Source of the DNA: Malus domestica
Lineage: Eukaryota; Streptophyta; Magnoliopsida; Rosales; Rosaceae
DNA: 64,000 nucleotides
Assembly (NCBI RefSeq): GCF_042453785.1
Contig: NC_091667.1
Coordinates: forward strand, 36,076,001-36,140,000
Direction: 5' to 3'
The translations under genes were made by a program, and so were the position numbers. The notes beneath the pieces are model-generated. The model was given only the letters and a program-made list of their open reading frames with translations. It did not search any database and was not told the DNA's origin. This document shows, one piece after another, positions 48,100-59,720 of the stretch (within the stretch, counting starts at the first letter, position 1; the number at the start of each line of letters is the position of its first letter).

Positions 48100-51000
48100 A
48101 TGGATGCAAAAGTCCTCTCCTCCGGAGTCAGACACTCCAACGTGCCGGAAAGCTATGTCAGACCAGAATCCGACCGGCCTGGCTTGTCCGAAGTGTCTGA
48201 ATGCCAAAACATTCCAGTCATTGACCTGGCTTCTCCTAACAGAGCCCAAACTGTGCAGCAAATTGGCGATGCTTGCAAAAATTATGGCTTTTTTCAGGTA
48301 CCCTCTTCCCTTCATCATTAACATCTTATATATGGATCCCCATCTCACTTTAATTATTGCGAAAACTCAACAATCGCATTTTGCACAAACTGAAATGTTT
48401 GTGTGTGTGTATCCGTGTGAGTGTTGATATTTGGGTGAATTTGGTGCTAGGTTATTAATCATGGGGTGTCAACGGAAGGAGTGGAAAAAATGGTAGGGGT
48501 GGCCAATGAGTTTTTTAGCCTTCCTGTGGAGGAAAAGTTGAAGTTGTACTCAGATGATCCCTCAAAAACCATGAGACTTTCAACAAGTTTTAATGTGAAC
48601 AAGGAGAAGGTTCATAACTGGAGAGATTATCTTCGACTCCATTGCTATCCTTTGGACAAGTACGTTCCTGAGTGGCCCTCCAATCCTTCTTCCTTCAAGT
48701 ACGCCTCTCTCTCTCTAGATCTGTCTCGCAACTATTTGTCTCTTTCTTTCTCAGAGATGCATCAGACACCATTGGTGTACTATTCTGTGGGAAAAAGCTA
48801 TGCTGTCTGCCACGTTGTTTGTTATTACATGTATTTCATAGCGTGCTATATATCATATAGGTCTTTAATAAAAAGAGTTTGGCATTAGAAAATAACTAAG
48901 CTGCAGAGAATTCACGTCATTTTTTCGTTACATGTGATGTTATTGGTTACGTCTGACACAAGAAATTTTATAATCATAAAAGTTTAGTTCTATTCTTTTC
49001 ATATTCTAATATTTACAGGGGACATTCTTAAATCCTAAGATCTCTTTCTGTACATTGAAAAGTGAAATATTATTAAAGGAACCAGATGTAAGTTGTATAG
49101 CTTTTAGTTTGTAGGGTTTAACCACTTGGGTACGTGGTTTCTAGGGTTTACTAAACAATGTTCAGTTATTAAAAGTCGTTTTTCTTTACACATAAATACA
49201 CCATATAACAACTGAGACAACTAATTGGCCTTGATTGGATCTAATAATCTTAATGACAATCACCTCTAAATCTTTTATCTTTGATTTTTCCCCCCTTTTA
49301 AAATGCTATGACTCTGCATTGACTTGGCATGTGCCCACATGGCGTTCTTGAAAGTACGATGTTCATCTAAACTGTAGAAAATCGATCCTTCATGAAGAAA
49401 CTAGCACATAGGTTCTCCAGAAAGTTTTAAACAGCTAAAACACACAAATAGTTTTATGCAGCTTTGCTAATTAGTAGTTTCTAGTTAACATATGCCGCCA
49501 TATGTTCATGATTTAATTTTGTTTGACATAGCTAAATTACCAATTAGTAGCTTCTTAACATATTGGCCACATCTTCTCAGTAGTTTATTAAGAAAAAAGA
49601 AAGAAAAAATTATAGTTTAGTCGGCAGCACTTGCAGCCATTTCTGATTATTGTAGGAGGAAAATGGATGCACGTTAACTTTGTCCGAATCTAGGACAGAG
49701 TAGGCATTATCTTGTCTAAAGTTTTATTTTTGAACAAAAATCTTGTCCGAAGTTTTGAAGTTCATTGTTACTAATCGGGCACGATCAACGGCGGTGGCTT
49801 ATTGTTGGATGATATTCTCTCACTTGGGGTGAATTTGTGCTCACTTTTCTGAAGTTGAGAGTGATGCTCACAGATTGTGGCTAAATTATTTTTAATTTCA
49901 AAGTTTATATCTTATATCAGTTAAATTAAATTAATCAAACCTTGATAAATAAGGAGGTAATCATCACCTGTATCTTTGAACTAGCAAAATTGAACTTTTT
50001 ATTTTGAACAAGAAAATGTGGGAGGTATCGGGTTTGATGCTTCGAGTTAGTGAGTCTGCTTGACTGTACCCATGGGTAGGTTGAAATTCCCAAAAGTCTC
50101 TTCGAATTTGTAACTTAACACATGTTGTCTTTAAAAAAAAAAAAAATTGAGACAACTGGGCCTACATGTTACTGATTTAAAAATCTTTGCATACGGGAAT
50201 CGTGGTTGATTGACGGTGTGATGATATTTTAGGTCAAGAAAGGGGAGATCCTAGCCGTCGATGCATTGTGGTTCGGTTTATTGTATAGTGGAGTGGTGAT
50301 GTATTAGAGCAATTCCACCCCTAAAGACTTTGCGCCAGCATCCAGCGCATTTATCCACTCAAGTGAATAGTAATAAACCTCAATGAACAGTAATAGGCTA
50401 AAACATCTCCACCCCTAAAAAAATGCGCTAGCACCCAGTCTAAAAATGCGTTGGCACAAACGATCTCCATCCCTACAGAATGTGCTGGCATCCAGCCCAT
50501 TTAAAATATTATATATTTTTTTAAAGAATAAATAAAAAAATAGTTTTATTTTCGGATAATATTTTTAACCAATTTCGGATAAAATTTCAAATAAACTTAA
50601 AAAAAAAACACTAAAATAAAATTACATACTCATCAAATAAACTTAAAAAAAACACACTAAAATAAAATTACATAAACTCATCAAATAAACTAAAAAAAAA
50701 AACAATAAAATGAAATTACATTAAACTCAAAAAATACACTTTATTCTTCAACCACAAGCTTATTTTAATTATCTTCACCTTTTTGCAATCCCCACTGAAA
50801 GCTTTGGTAGAAAGTGTAGAAAATATTGAAATGTGGTGTAAGGTGGAAGCTGAGGATTAGGTATTTATAGAAAAAAAAAACTTTTTTTTTTTAAATTTTC
50901 TATATTTTTTAAAATTTTTTCTGTATTTTGTAATAATTTTTCTGTATTTTTTCATAATTTTTAATAAATTTTAATATAGTAAATTAATTTGGACCGTTGG

Positions 51001-54000
51001 ATTTGAAAAATATTCAAATCCAAGAGCCAAGGCGTTGCCATGTGGCTAACGGTCATAATTCTAACCGTTGGGCCTTTTTTTTATTATTTTTATTTTTATT
51101 TTTTGTGAAAAAAGGTGGACCATTGATCTGTGATTGGAAATCCAACGACACTGAGGAGGGCCACGTAGCTCTAATCCGGGTGAACACAAGTGGGCTGACA
51201 AGAAAGGCCCCGTCGCCTGCACCTTTGTCTCTTACTCACACCCAGTCGCGAGTGTACTGCACGCGCCAACCAAATAGGCCAACCTCTGAGTTTGTCCAAA
51301 ATGAGCTGGTCTGTTGCCTGGCTTGGGCTGGGTGCCAGACTGTTTTACGGGCTGTACCAGATTAACAAGGTGCTGGGCTGATTTTTGGACAGGGTGCTGG
51401 GCAATTTTGTGTCCGGTGGAACTACTCTTGGGGTTAGTTCGTGTTGACATAGGTACGGACAAGGTGGTTGATGAATGATTGGCTACATGTAAATACGGTT
51501 CCCCATTCATAGAGTGATGCCATGGCAATATTGAACTTTCCAAAAATAGTTATCTCTTTTGATCTTGCCACTTGGACATGGATTTTTTCTGGATCCATGC
51601 ATTCTAATCTTAGGGATCTACCAATCCAAACCATTGAAATTTAATCTAACGACTATAAACAAGGGCCCACTTTAAAAGTTATAATAACTTTAGTCGTTAG
51701 ATCAAATTTCAATGGGCCGGATTGATGGATCCCAAGGATTAGGATGCATGGATCCGAAGAGTATCCATGTCCTTACCACTTTGCAGTTTAAGACATCCTC
51801 TTTTTGTCATCAATACTCTTTCTCCAAGTTGAGACTGAGTCGATATTAAACTTTGTCGTGTCTAATGTGTGGGATGTTATTGATCCAAATTTAAAGGGTA
51901 AATTACATTTTACCCCCTCAGGTTTGAGGTCGATTTCAATTCCTTACAACATCTTTAAAACATTTCACTTTCATACCGCACCTACTATTTTATTTCAATA
52001 TAGTACATGCGTTATATTTTTCATCCATTGATCTGTTAAGAGCTGACATGGCTGCCACATTTGTACTGACGTGGCTACCAAATTTGTGCCACGTGGCAAA
52101 AATAAATAAATATTTTTTCATTTAAAATATTATAATAATTTACCATATTTATTAAAATTTAAAAAAAAAAACAAACAAACCTATCTTCTTCTCGAGCCCT
52201 TCCCTTTTCCTGCAACCCTAACACCCCCCACCCCACTAGTAGAAAAAAGCTCATCTACCACGGTCAATGCCCGTGATAGATTGCAATCCATCACGGGCAC
52301 TATGCTCGTTAGTAATCTGGATGTGATAAAAAGTCTTAATTTCTACCACAGACTATGACGGTTGTCAAATGTGAGATAAACACGGATTGTACCCGTGGTA
52401 GATTGAGATCTAACACCACATTCATTATGGCCATTGTGAATTACAAATTGAACATGGCTAATGACCATCATAAAAAAATTTCCAAAAATAAAAATAAATC
52501 ATTTAATATTTAAACAAACTTACTACAATATAATAATTATATAAACAAATCGCAAAATCAAATATTATAAAGTGCACACTAAAGCTAACGATGAGTTATA
52601 CTAGAAATATCAAACTATCCACATAGGATCAAATAGGCCTCCAATAACAAGAACACTTGAAGATTTCACATTTCTTTGAACATGTCCAAACAAAGGACCT
52701 TGAGAATGAACTACTGCCCCCAACACTTGCGCCTTAGCAATTGCTGTCTCTCTATTTGCATGGACATAAGCATATGGATCACAAGAAAAAACATCTTGTA
52801 CTCGTATAGGTGGAAATATACATTTGATCTCAATCAAGAAAAGTGAATAGAGTTTCTGCCTCTAAACCTTTCTACTCAAGCATTCCTTTGAAATTGAACT
52901 CTTGACAAAATTTTAATAAGAGGAGTCCTTTGAGAAAAGATAAACACATGATTAAATTATGAACCTACTAAATAGAGCCACTACGTATAATTCTGCAAAT
53001 ATATACTATACAAGATTAACCAAACCAATACCATAAACAAAGATTTTTTTTTATAAACAAAAGGCCAAAAAATTAGGAAAACAAACAAAAATAGGTTCAA
53101 AGATAGCATCGTTGAGTCTTCGAGGACATCAAAATTGAAAATGAGAGTGAGACAAATTGAGGGAGATCCTTCACATGTAAATTTGTCAGAAACCAAAACT
53201 ATACAAACAATTCACTTATCAAAGAAAAACAATGTCTCACATCAATAATTCAAAGCTAGAATCCCATTATCGTACCCCGTTAGCACCATTTTCATACAAA
53301 TCAGAATCCTCAAAGCAAATTCTTTACCGATTAGTGCATACCAACGTCAATTTAAGTTCACAATTCATCAAGAATGCCACTTTTAATAACTACAGCTACA
53401 AATGTAAAGCAAGCCAGTTCCGAAAAACAACAGAAAGTGTGAATGTAAATGTACCTCAGCCAGGTTGAGATGCAAATCGTCTTTTAAATGGAAAGTTAAA
53501 AACTGACAGCAAGCCCTGCAAGGCCTAGGACACCTTGAACAAAATACCATGGCAACAACCACATTGTCAGGGCACAATTCGACCCCGAAAATTTTCACAC
53601 TGCTCGTTCTATGCTTGGTCATGCTTGGAGAAGGCATGCTTGCCTCCTAGTTATCAACATATCCCTTTCTCTTGCACCTTATCGTATTGAACCAAAGCTA
53701 AGTAAAGCTTTAATCTTTATCACATTTAGCCAAAATCGAATTGTAAATAAACATACTTATTCATAATTACACTTTAATTGGAGAATAATCACGGTATCAT
53801 TTCAATAAACGGAGTTAAATTTTAATATCTTTACAAAGAAATCGAGAGACATACTAATCCTGGAATTGAGGAATGGCTGGTCATCCAAGTCGAGCCGGCG
53901 ACTAGGCGAGGCCATGGGGACGGCGACCGACATGTCGTTCTCTAGGGAAAGCTTTCGGCGGGCTCTGCATCAGTGACGAGTTCTTATGTGGGCGCCGGAC

Positions 54001-55503
54001 AGAAGACGGTTGCGATTTCGAAGAAGAGGGCGCCGGGGCTTTGGAGAGAGAAATGAGTAGTTTGGAGATTTCAGAGAAACCGCCGAAGGAATCGAATGGG
54101 TGAGATTGGGTGGTTGGTGGTATCAGATCTGGAATTGGTATATAGATTGGGTTTAAGATAGAGTTGGTTCTGATAACAAATTTGAGAGTAATATTAAATA
54201 TATTAACCTACAACATTCATATAGTTTGAGTTTTCTAACAGATGTATGAAATTGAAATAAAATAGTAGGTGAGGTATAAAGGTAAAATATTTTAAAGATA
54301 TTGTAAGGAATTGAAATCGACTCTAAATTTGAGAGGGCAAAATATAATTTAGCCCTATTTAAACTTTTCTAATGATTATAAATGAGATGGTAAACATCGC
54401 TTTAGGGTGATGATCTAAAATATTCCCTATTTTGTGAGCTAAACGCTATTAAAATTCAAGGGCGTGTTAGAAAATATAATTTCCTTCGTAAAAACACTTT
54501 CACCCAAAAAAACATGATTGCATGATTCCGAATACCAAACTTAAATTTGGGCCTGTTGAGGCCGAAATTGGGCTTTGATTTGCTCCTTCAATCTCTTACA
54601 TGAATCCCTTTGAGCTGCAGGGACACTGTGAGTAGTTACTGCACAGAGGTTCGAGAACTTGGATACAGGTTACAGGAATTAATATCAGAGAGTTTAGGGC
54701 TGGAGAAAGATTACATAAAGAGCGCACTGGGCGAGCAAGGACAGCACATGGCGGTGAACTTTTACCCGCCGTGTCCCCAGCCCGAGCTGACTTATGGACT
54801 GCCGGGCCACACCGACCCAAATGCCCTAACAATTTTGCTCCAAGACCTTGGAGTTGCTGGCCTTCAAGTTCTCAAAGATGGCAAATGGGTTGCTGTCAAT
54901 CCCCACCCTAATGCCTTTGTCATTAACGTTGGTGACCAATTACAGGTAACATATAACACAAAACAATTCTATGTATACCGTCTTTTTGTTTTTTGATAAG
55001 GTGGAATGTTTTGAAGAAATCTCACTGGCCATCAATTTTATTAACTTTAATCCCATATGTTGAGAGAGTTGATTACTTAGGTAAAAAATTACGCGCTAGA
55101 TCTTTGATTTTAGGTTATAAGTATTAGATTGTGTATTCAAACTCGAATTCTATGCAATCATTGTGAAATCAAAAGTTGTGTATAGACAGAATCTCAAATT
55201 GTCAAATTGTGCATGTAATTGTGAAATGAAAATTATTGGTTGGTGCAGGCCCTAAGTAATGGAATTTACAAGAGTGTGTGGCATCGAGCCGTTACCAATA
55301 CTGAGAGAGCAAGACTCTCAGTAGCTTCATTCCTCTGCCCACAAGACGATGCTCTAATAAGCCCAGCAAAAGCTCTCACAGAGGATGGATCTGCAGCCAT
55401 ATATAGGGGATACACTTATACTGAGTATTATAAGAAGTTTTGGACTCGGGACTTGGAGAAAGATCATTGTTTGGACCTTTTCAAGATCCAGCAACAGCCC
55501 TAG
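48100..55503 (+). CDS. DMR6-like: DMR6-like 2-oxoglutarate/Fe(II) oxygenase
   Basis: Oxygenase of the DOWNY MILDEW RESISTANCE 6 family, whose Arabidopsis members hydroxylate salicylic acid and so lower immunity. Acts in the cytosol. Four exons with GT-AG introns: 48100-48297, 48451-48698, 54621-54945 and 55249-55503 (1026 nt, 341 aa, the usual length). The N-terminal DIOX_N part contains IPVIDL and YGFFQVINHGV. LRLHCYPLDKYVPEWPSNP and ISESLGLEKDYI are DMR6 hallmarks. The iron ligands are His212 and Asp214 (LPGHTDPNALT) and His269 (SVWHRAV). Arg279-x-Ser281 (RLSVASF) binds 2-oxoglutarate. All key residues are present, so the protein looks functional. The second intron is 5922 bp and holds several transposons. 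MDAKVLSSGVRH fits the family N-terminus better than the upstream TTG. Flavanone 3-hydroxylase-like annotations refer to the same family. Confidence 0.94.
50307..51427. mobile_element. Harbinger-like element in oxygenase intron 2
   Basis: The termini are GAGCAATTCCACCCC (left) and GAGTAGTTCCACCGG (reverse complement of right). The flanking triplets are TTA and TTG. Just inside the left end, catccagcgcattt-like sequence is repeated several times. The interior has ggaccgttggatttg, as in the 19.7-kb element. No coding sequence is present. Confidence 0.7.
51571..51773. repeat. Foldback MITE, about 200 bp
   Basis: Near-perfect arms: ggatccatgcattctaatct on the left and ggatccatgcatcctaatcc in reverse complement on the right. 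The arms extend through gaaatttaatctaacgact. The outermost parts read ggacatgga and tccatgtcc. Confidence 0.85.
52234..52450 (+). mobile_element. CACTA-type transposon terminus remnant
   Basis: It begins CACTAGTAGAAAAAAGC and continues with repeated subterminal motifs (taccacggtcaatgcccgtg, gcaatccatcacgggcac, cggattgtacccgtggtaga), typical of En/Spm-like ends. No matching opposite terminus was found before 54.36 kb, so it is probably truncated. The minus-strand 75-codon frame at 52610-52837 is not recognised. Confidence 0.5.
53455..53933 (-). pseudogene. Captured folate-biopterin transporter gene fragment
   Basis: On the minus strand, 53605-53455 reads KIFGVELCPDNVVVAMV, then after a shift to another frame YFVQGVLGLA-like codons, then FHLKDDLHLNLAE followed by a GT donor. 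Plant plastid folate-biopterin transporters have GVDLSPDNVAVAMVYFVQGV and LKDDLHLDPAE in this order, so the match is specific, with at least two frame breaks. Further upstream (53933-53855) an ATG-started stretch MSVAVPMASPSRRLDLDDQP ends at a GTATGT donor and could be the first exon of the same gene, though I cannot confirm this. GC-rich leader-like sequence extends to about 54060. It is not translatable as a transporter. Confidence 0.72.
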
Positions 55504-55517
55504 CCTATATATACGGG

Positions 55518-55724
55518 CCTTTAAGGAAGGGGTTCCTCATTTTTCAAATAAAAAATAGGTACACCCTCTTGACCGTTAGATTTGGCTTTAATGAAATTCT
55601 GTGGTTGAGATTAAATTACAGACCACATAATCTTAAACACATAATTTCATTAAAGCCAGATCTAATGGTCAAGAGAGTGTTCCTATTTTTTATTTTTTTT
55701 AAAGGGAATCCCTTCCCTTAAAGG
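55518..55724. repeat. Foldback MITE in the oxygenase 3' UTR
   Basis: It starts 15 bp after the stop codon. The left arm CCTTTAAGGAAGGGGTTCC pairs with CCTTTAAGGGAAGGGATTCC. The arms continue through cttgaccgttagatttggct and ctttaatgaaattctgtg, around a short loop. Confidence 0.88.
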
Positions 55725-55725
55725 C

Positions 55726-55822
<97 letters not shown>
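55725..55822. repeat. Compound (CT)n(AT)n microsatellite
   Basis: About 70 bases of CT repeat pass directly into about 26 bases of AT repeat, immediately after the 3'-UTR MITE. Confidence 0.95.
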
Positions 55823-55977
55823 GCGTTTGTATTCAATAACGTTATTTATATGCAAAAAACTAATCATATTGCTGAGTACTGATGCACTTTAAAATAGGAG
55901 TGGACTCTGCAATTGTACGTGGAACATGCATGTGTTAGAGAATCTATAACAATGGGGTCAATTTTGTGCGTGTAACT

Positions 55978-56206
55978 ATTTAGTGTAAAAATGTGGTTTT
56001 TCGTTAAAGTGAACAGTACCGGGTGCTTTTCGTTAAAGTTCCCTAATTAAGGAAAACTAATGAAAATGGCTTGAAAACTTTGAGTTTTAATGATAAGGAC
56101 AAAATAAAGGGTAAAGTGAATAGTACTAGGATTGACTTTTTAGTGTAAAAATGTGGTTTTTCGTTAAAGTGAACAGTACCGGGTGTTTTTCGTTAAAGTT
56201 CCCTAT
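55978..56206 (+). repeat. Direct repeat pair, about 67 bp each
   Basis: The block tttagtgtaaaaatgtggtt, through gtgaacagtaccgggtg to gttaaagttcccta, occurs at about 55978-56044 and again at about 56141-56206, with one base change. About 95 bases lie between the copies. Confidence 0.9.
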
Positions 56207-56722
56207 TAATTATTGCCTATCTGATTATGGCTCCTCATGGCCGGTATGAATGCTTATGTAATTTGGTTGATTTACTTTCTTGATCATGATACTAGTTTGA
56301 ATGAACATTCTGAATAATAATTTTACAGGTATGTCATAAAAATAATATAAATGTCATATTATAATTCCTTTCTTGCCAATTTTCCGTATTTTAGAAGTGT
56401 TCTTGTGTATGAGCGGTTGTGTGTTGAATTCTGTTGACAGGTAAGTTTGAGTGTCGAGAAAATACATGAGGTCCTGATTTTGTGCTTGTGGCAGCACAAA
56501 CACATGATCTGCCCCTTGTATACCAGACTTCTGTTGTGTTAGACCTTGTTGCAAAAGTATGAATCCACATTTATAACATATAAGCGACATAAAATCCCTT
56601 TCTTATTACTTTTTTTTTTGGGGAACATATGAAAGTCTACTTATGGTGAAAAATCCACATGGGATCACCATATCAAAAACCAAAGCAATATGGATGCATA
56701 TGGCAGCACACCATAGCCAAAG
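56207..56722. other. Intergenic stretch
   Basis: No gene or clear repeat. The frame at 56354-56590 (-) shows no recognised motif. Confidence 0.4.
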
Positions 56723-58845
56723 TTATATCAAACTCTTCTTAAGAAATTCAATGACATTGGTCTAGAAAGCGGAGCACATGACGCGGAAGCCTTGGAATCC
56801 AGATCCCTTAACCAAGGCCTCAAACTCCTTCTCCGTCCTCTCTTTTCCGCCGGGGTTGTGAGCTAACATGATCATGTCGACATGGTTAGCTAGCTTGGTG
56901 GCAAGGCTGCTGTTTGGAGATACCGGAATAATGATGTCAACAAGAATCACTTTCCCATTGTCGGGGAGCGTAGCATAGCAGTTCTTCAAAAGTTTCAAGC
57001 AATGCTCGTCACTCTAATTGTGACATATATACTATAAGATTGCATACAAGATTTGATATTAGTTCCAAATACATTAAGCAACTAAGCTTAAGAAATTGTT
57101 ATTAGCACTATAAAATAGTCATTGACTCTCATTTGGATAAATAATAACTCATCTTCATGAAAATTGCATCTCCCTTTGGAACACTTACAAACATGTCTCC
57201 TCCAACATGCTCCACACCTATATCCAACATTCATAGACCTCATATTCATAGGGAAAAATGATAAATGGTACAAATTAAACATGATTTGTTTTTATATAAG
57301 CAATATTAGAGGAAGAGGAATCAAACTTGAGAGAGATTGAGTGTAAAGGTGAATGCTTTTAGTAACTATTGACACTGGAAATTACAATGTCTACTTGGTG
57401 CGCATGTCAAGTGATTATGAGCTAACTACGCTATTCTTATGAATGTGGGTGTGCCAATTCGTAACCGAACTTGGTCAGACGAGTATAATCGATGTGGTGG
57501 TAGTGGCGAATGCACTGCTAACTTCTACACGTGAGCGATTTGGGTAGAGGAAGGAACACATCTCGGCCTTGGATTCTAGAACCTAAAGACAAGTTTACTA
57601 GATAGAGGTTATATAACTGGTTTGGCTTTCACTGTGCCGAACAAATGGTAATTAGGTAACAACTCATTTTGCTGAGGAGCTAATGATATGACAGGCGAAA
57701 GAATTGCAAAAACTCTTCACCCGCCGAGACTTGAATAGATAACCTACCAACCAACAACAATTTTGTTCACTTATCCGAATTGAAGGTGCTCCTAAATTGT
57801 CTGGTTCTATTGCTCTACTGCTGTTAATCCATCTGAAGATGTGACCAGTTGTCAATAGTGTTGTTCAGTTGTACTAACTAAAGATGTATTGATTGGAGGG
57901 TTAGGACAATTAGTGTTCTTCTTAGGGGTGTGAAAAGGGTTTTGCACAGAGCTAGGGTTTTAGCATAGAGCGTTTGAGTTATTTGTTAAGTTGAAGGAGC
58001 TTTCAATGTTGAAAAGCCTCTTCTATTTATACGCGAGGCTTTCATGATAAACAAGCATGCCGAGGCAGAGTCCTAATGGGATTGTGTTTGCTCGATATTT
58101 GCTTGAATATTCCCTTTATGCCTACTTAGCCAAAAATTCATCTCTATTTAGTCTCAGCCTCTCTGACTCTTATCAGGACTCTGAACCTAGTCCCATGATG
58201 AGATTCATTCATCTTTTTTCTGGTCCCATAGGCATTCGAATCCTTGGGTTAATTCATATTTATCCATAATTTATACTAATCCTTGCAATTTCAGTTTGTG
58301 TAGAACTTGACCAAATCACCCTTATACTTAACCTTTTCATAGTCCTACCTCTATGAAGACTCGGTCGAACGAATCCTACTCGTGGCCTAAAATCCCACTA
58401 GCTTGAAAGATTTTACGACCTTTTTAAGAACCATGGTCCTTGGGTCAACTCATCTCTGCTTAAGTTGTTATTCGGGCCCAAATAGTAATTAACTACAAAC
58501 ATTATCAGAAACGAAGAACATACCAGGATATTGGGGAGCATCTTTGATGACATGAGGCAAGTCGAAGTTAATACCCTTAAACGAAGGGTACTTAGAGACA
58601 ATCATGTGAATAACACTGCCGGTGCCACCACCAACATCAACGACAGATGTGAGGCCCTCAAAGCCCTTATAGGTCACAAGAAGTTTCTTCATGGCAATGA
58701 TAGAGTGGTCAGCCATTGCCCTGTTAAAGACCTTGTTGAATCTAGGGTCAGTGCCATGATACTCAAAATTAGTCATTCCATAAGCCCTGTTGAATGCAAT
58801 TCCTCATTCAAGAACAAGATCTTTCAAGTGGTACCTGCCCAAGCC
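56723..58845 (-). pseudogene. Caffeic acid-type O-methyltransferase pseudogene
   Basis: Three separated exon-like blocks of a SAM-dependent COMT are read on the minus strand. Block 1 (58845-58524) has RYHLKDLVLE, a TGA stop, then [20 protein letters not shown] and the SAM motif VVDVGGGTG, ending at a GTATGT donor. Block 2 (57217-57154) reads [20 protein letters not shown]. Block 3 (57020-56723) has CHN-stop-SDEHC where the family has CHDWSDEHC, so the Trp codon is now TAG, then [35 protein letters not shown] and CSAF-stop, with the former end TNVIEFLKK behind the stop. At least three in-frame stops and the missing N-terminal third show it is dead. The family methylates caffeic acid and related phenolics. 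Confidence 0.9.
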
Positions 58846-58997
58846 TAAAACAAGCATACATATCATAAATACTGCTCTCTTATGGAAACTATAAACAAAA
58901 ATAAGCTAAATAACTAATTTTCCAACACCTCCCGTCAAACTCATGGCGGTACACGTTATGAGTTTGCCAACAAGTAGATGCGGATGCAAGACTCCAA

Positions 58998-59095
58998 ATT
59001 CTAGTGCTAGTGTCAATGCCAATTCCAATGCCAATATTAGTGCCAATGCCAATACCAATGTCGATGCTAATGCCAATGCAAATTCCAACTTCCGA
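58998..59095 (+). repeat. Hexanucleotide minisatellite (AATGCC-like)
   Basis: About sixteen degenerate copies of a 6-base unit (aatgcc, aatacc, aattcc, agtgcc). It makes Asn/Ala-type dipeptide runs in one frame and Ile/Gly or Leu/Ala runs in others, none of them a gene. Confidence 0.85.
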
Positions 59096-59668
59096 ACAAA
59101 CTTGAACAAAAAACAAAAAATCCAACTTTCGTAACGTCACTCGAGCGATCATCAGTCCAAGCACTCGAGCGATCATCATGGTGAGAACGACAGACAAACC
59201 AAACAAATCATATTTCTTTCTTGCCCATGTGGGCCTAAGCCTCAAACAATCAAGCAATTTTTTCTTTTTTCTTTTTCTTGTTTCTTCCTTTTTTTCACTC
59301 CCCCTTTTTTCATTCTTTTTTATTCCATTCTCCTTTTTCCTCTTTTTTGCTTTGCAGCAATATAGACTTGTGGGATGCTCCTGAAGGTTGCAGCGTTCAA
59401 AGGTTCAGAAGCAGAGTTTGTGAAAACTAAAGCAAAATCCTAAAGGATATGGGGAGGTGCAGACCAGAGCAGAGCGATGCAAGTGGTGCACGTCGTTTAC
59501 GAATTCGTTTAATAACAGGTCAGATTGCAGTGATAGTATAATGGATATGGGTGCAAGCAGATGGTGGTGCGGGTATACGGACCAGGTGCAGGTTAATCAA
59601 ACAAGTTGCGTGGGTGCAGGTCAGACAACGGAGTATGGGACAAAAACGAATGAACAACAATGAACAAC

Positions 59669-59671
<3 letters not shown>

Positions 59672-59717
<46 letters not shown>

Positions 59718-59720
59718 ACT
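59672..59720. repeat. (TA)n and poly(T) run
   Basis: A TA repeat of about 32 bases is followed by a T run inside the deleted LTR element. Confidence 0.93.

Larger units (their letters stand above)
51895..54356 (-). mobile_element. Pack-MULE-like element in oxygenase intron 2
   Basis: Inverted repeats of at least 100 bases: AGGGTAAATTACATTTTACC on the left and AGGGCTAAATTATATTTTGC (reverse complement) on the right. Both continue through ggtcgatttcaattccttac-type sequence and ctactattttatttcaat. ATTTAA abuts both ends (51889-51894 and 54357-54362), shorter than the usual 9 bp of Mutator elements. The interior holds a CACTA-type terminus at 52234 and captured host-gene sequence at 53455-54060. 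No MURA transposase is visible. Confidence 0.75.

Noticed and set aside
58889-59257. 122-codon frame with Gly/Ile repeats
   Set aside because: Product of a hexanucleotide repeat in a deleted LTR element.
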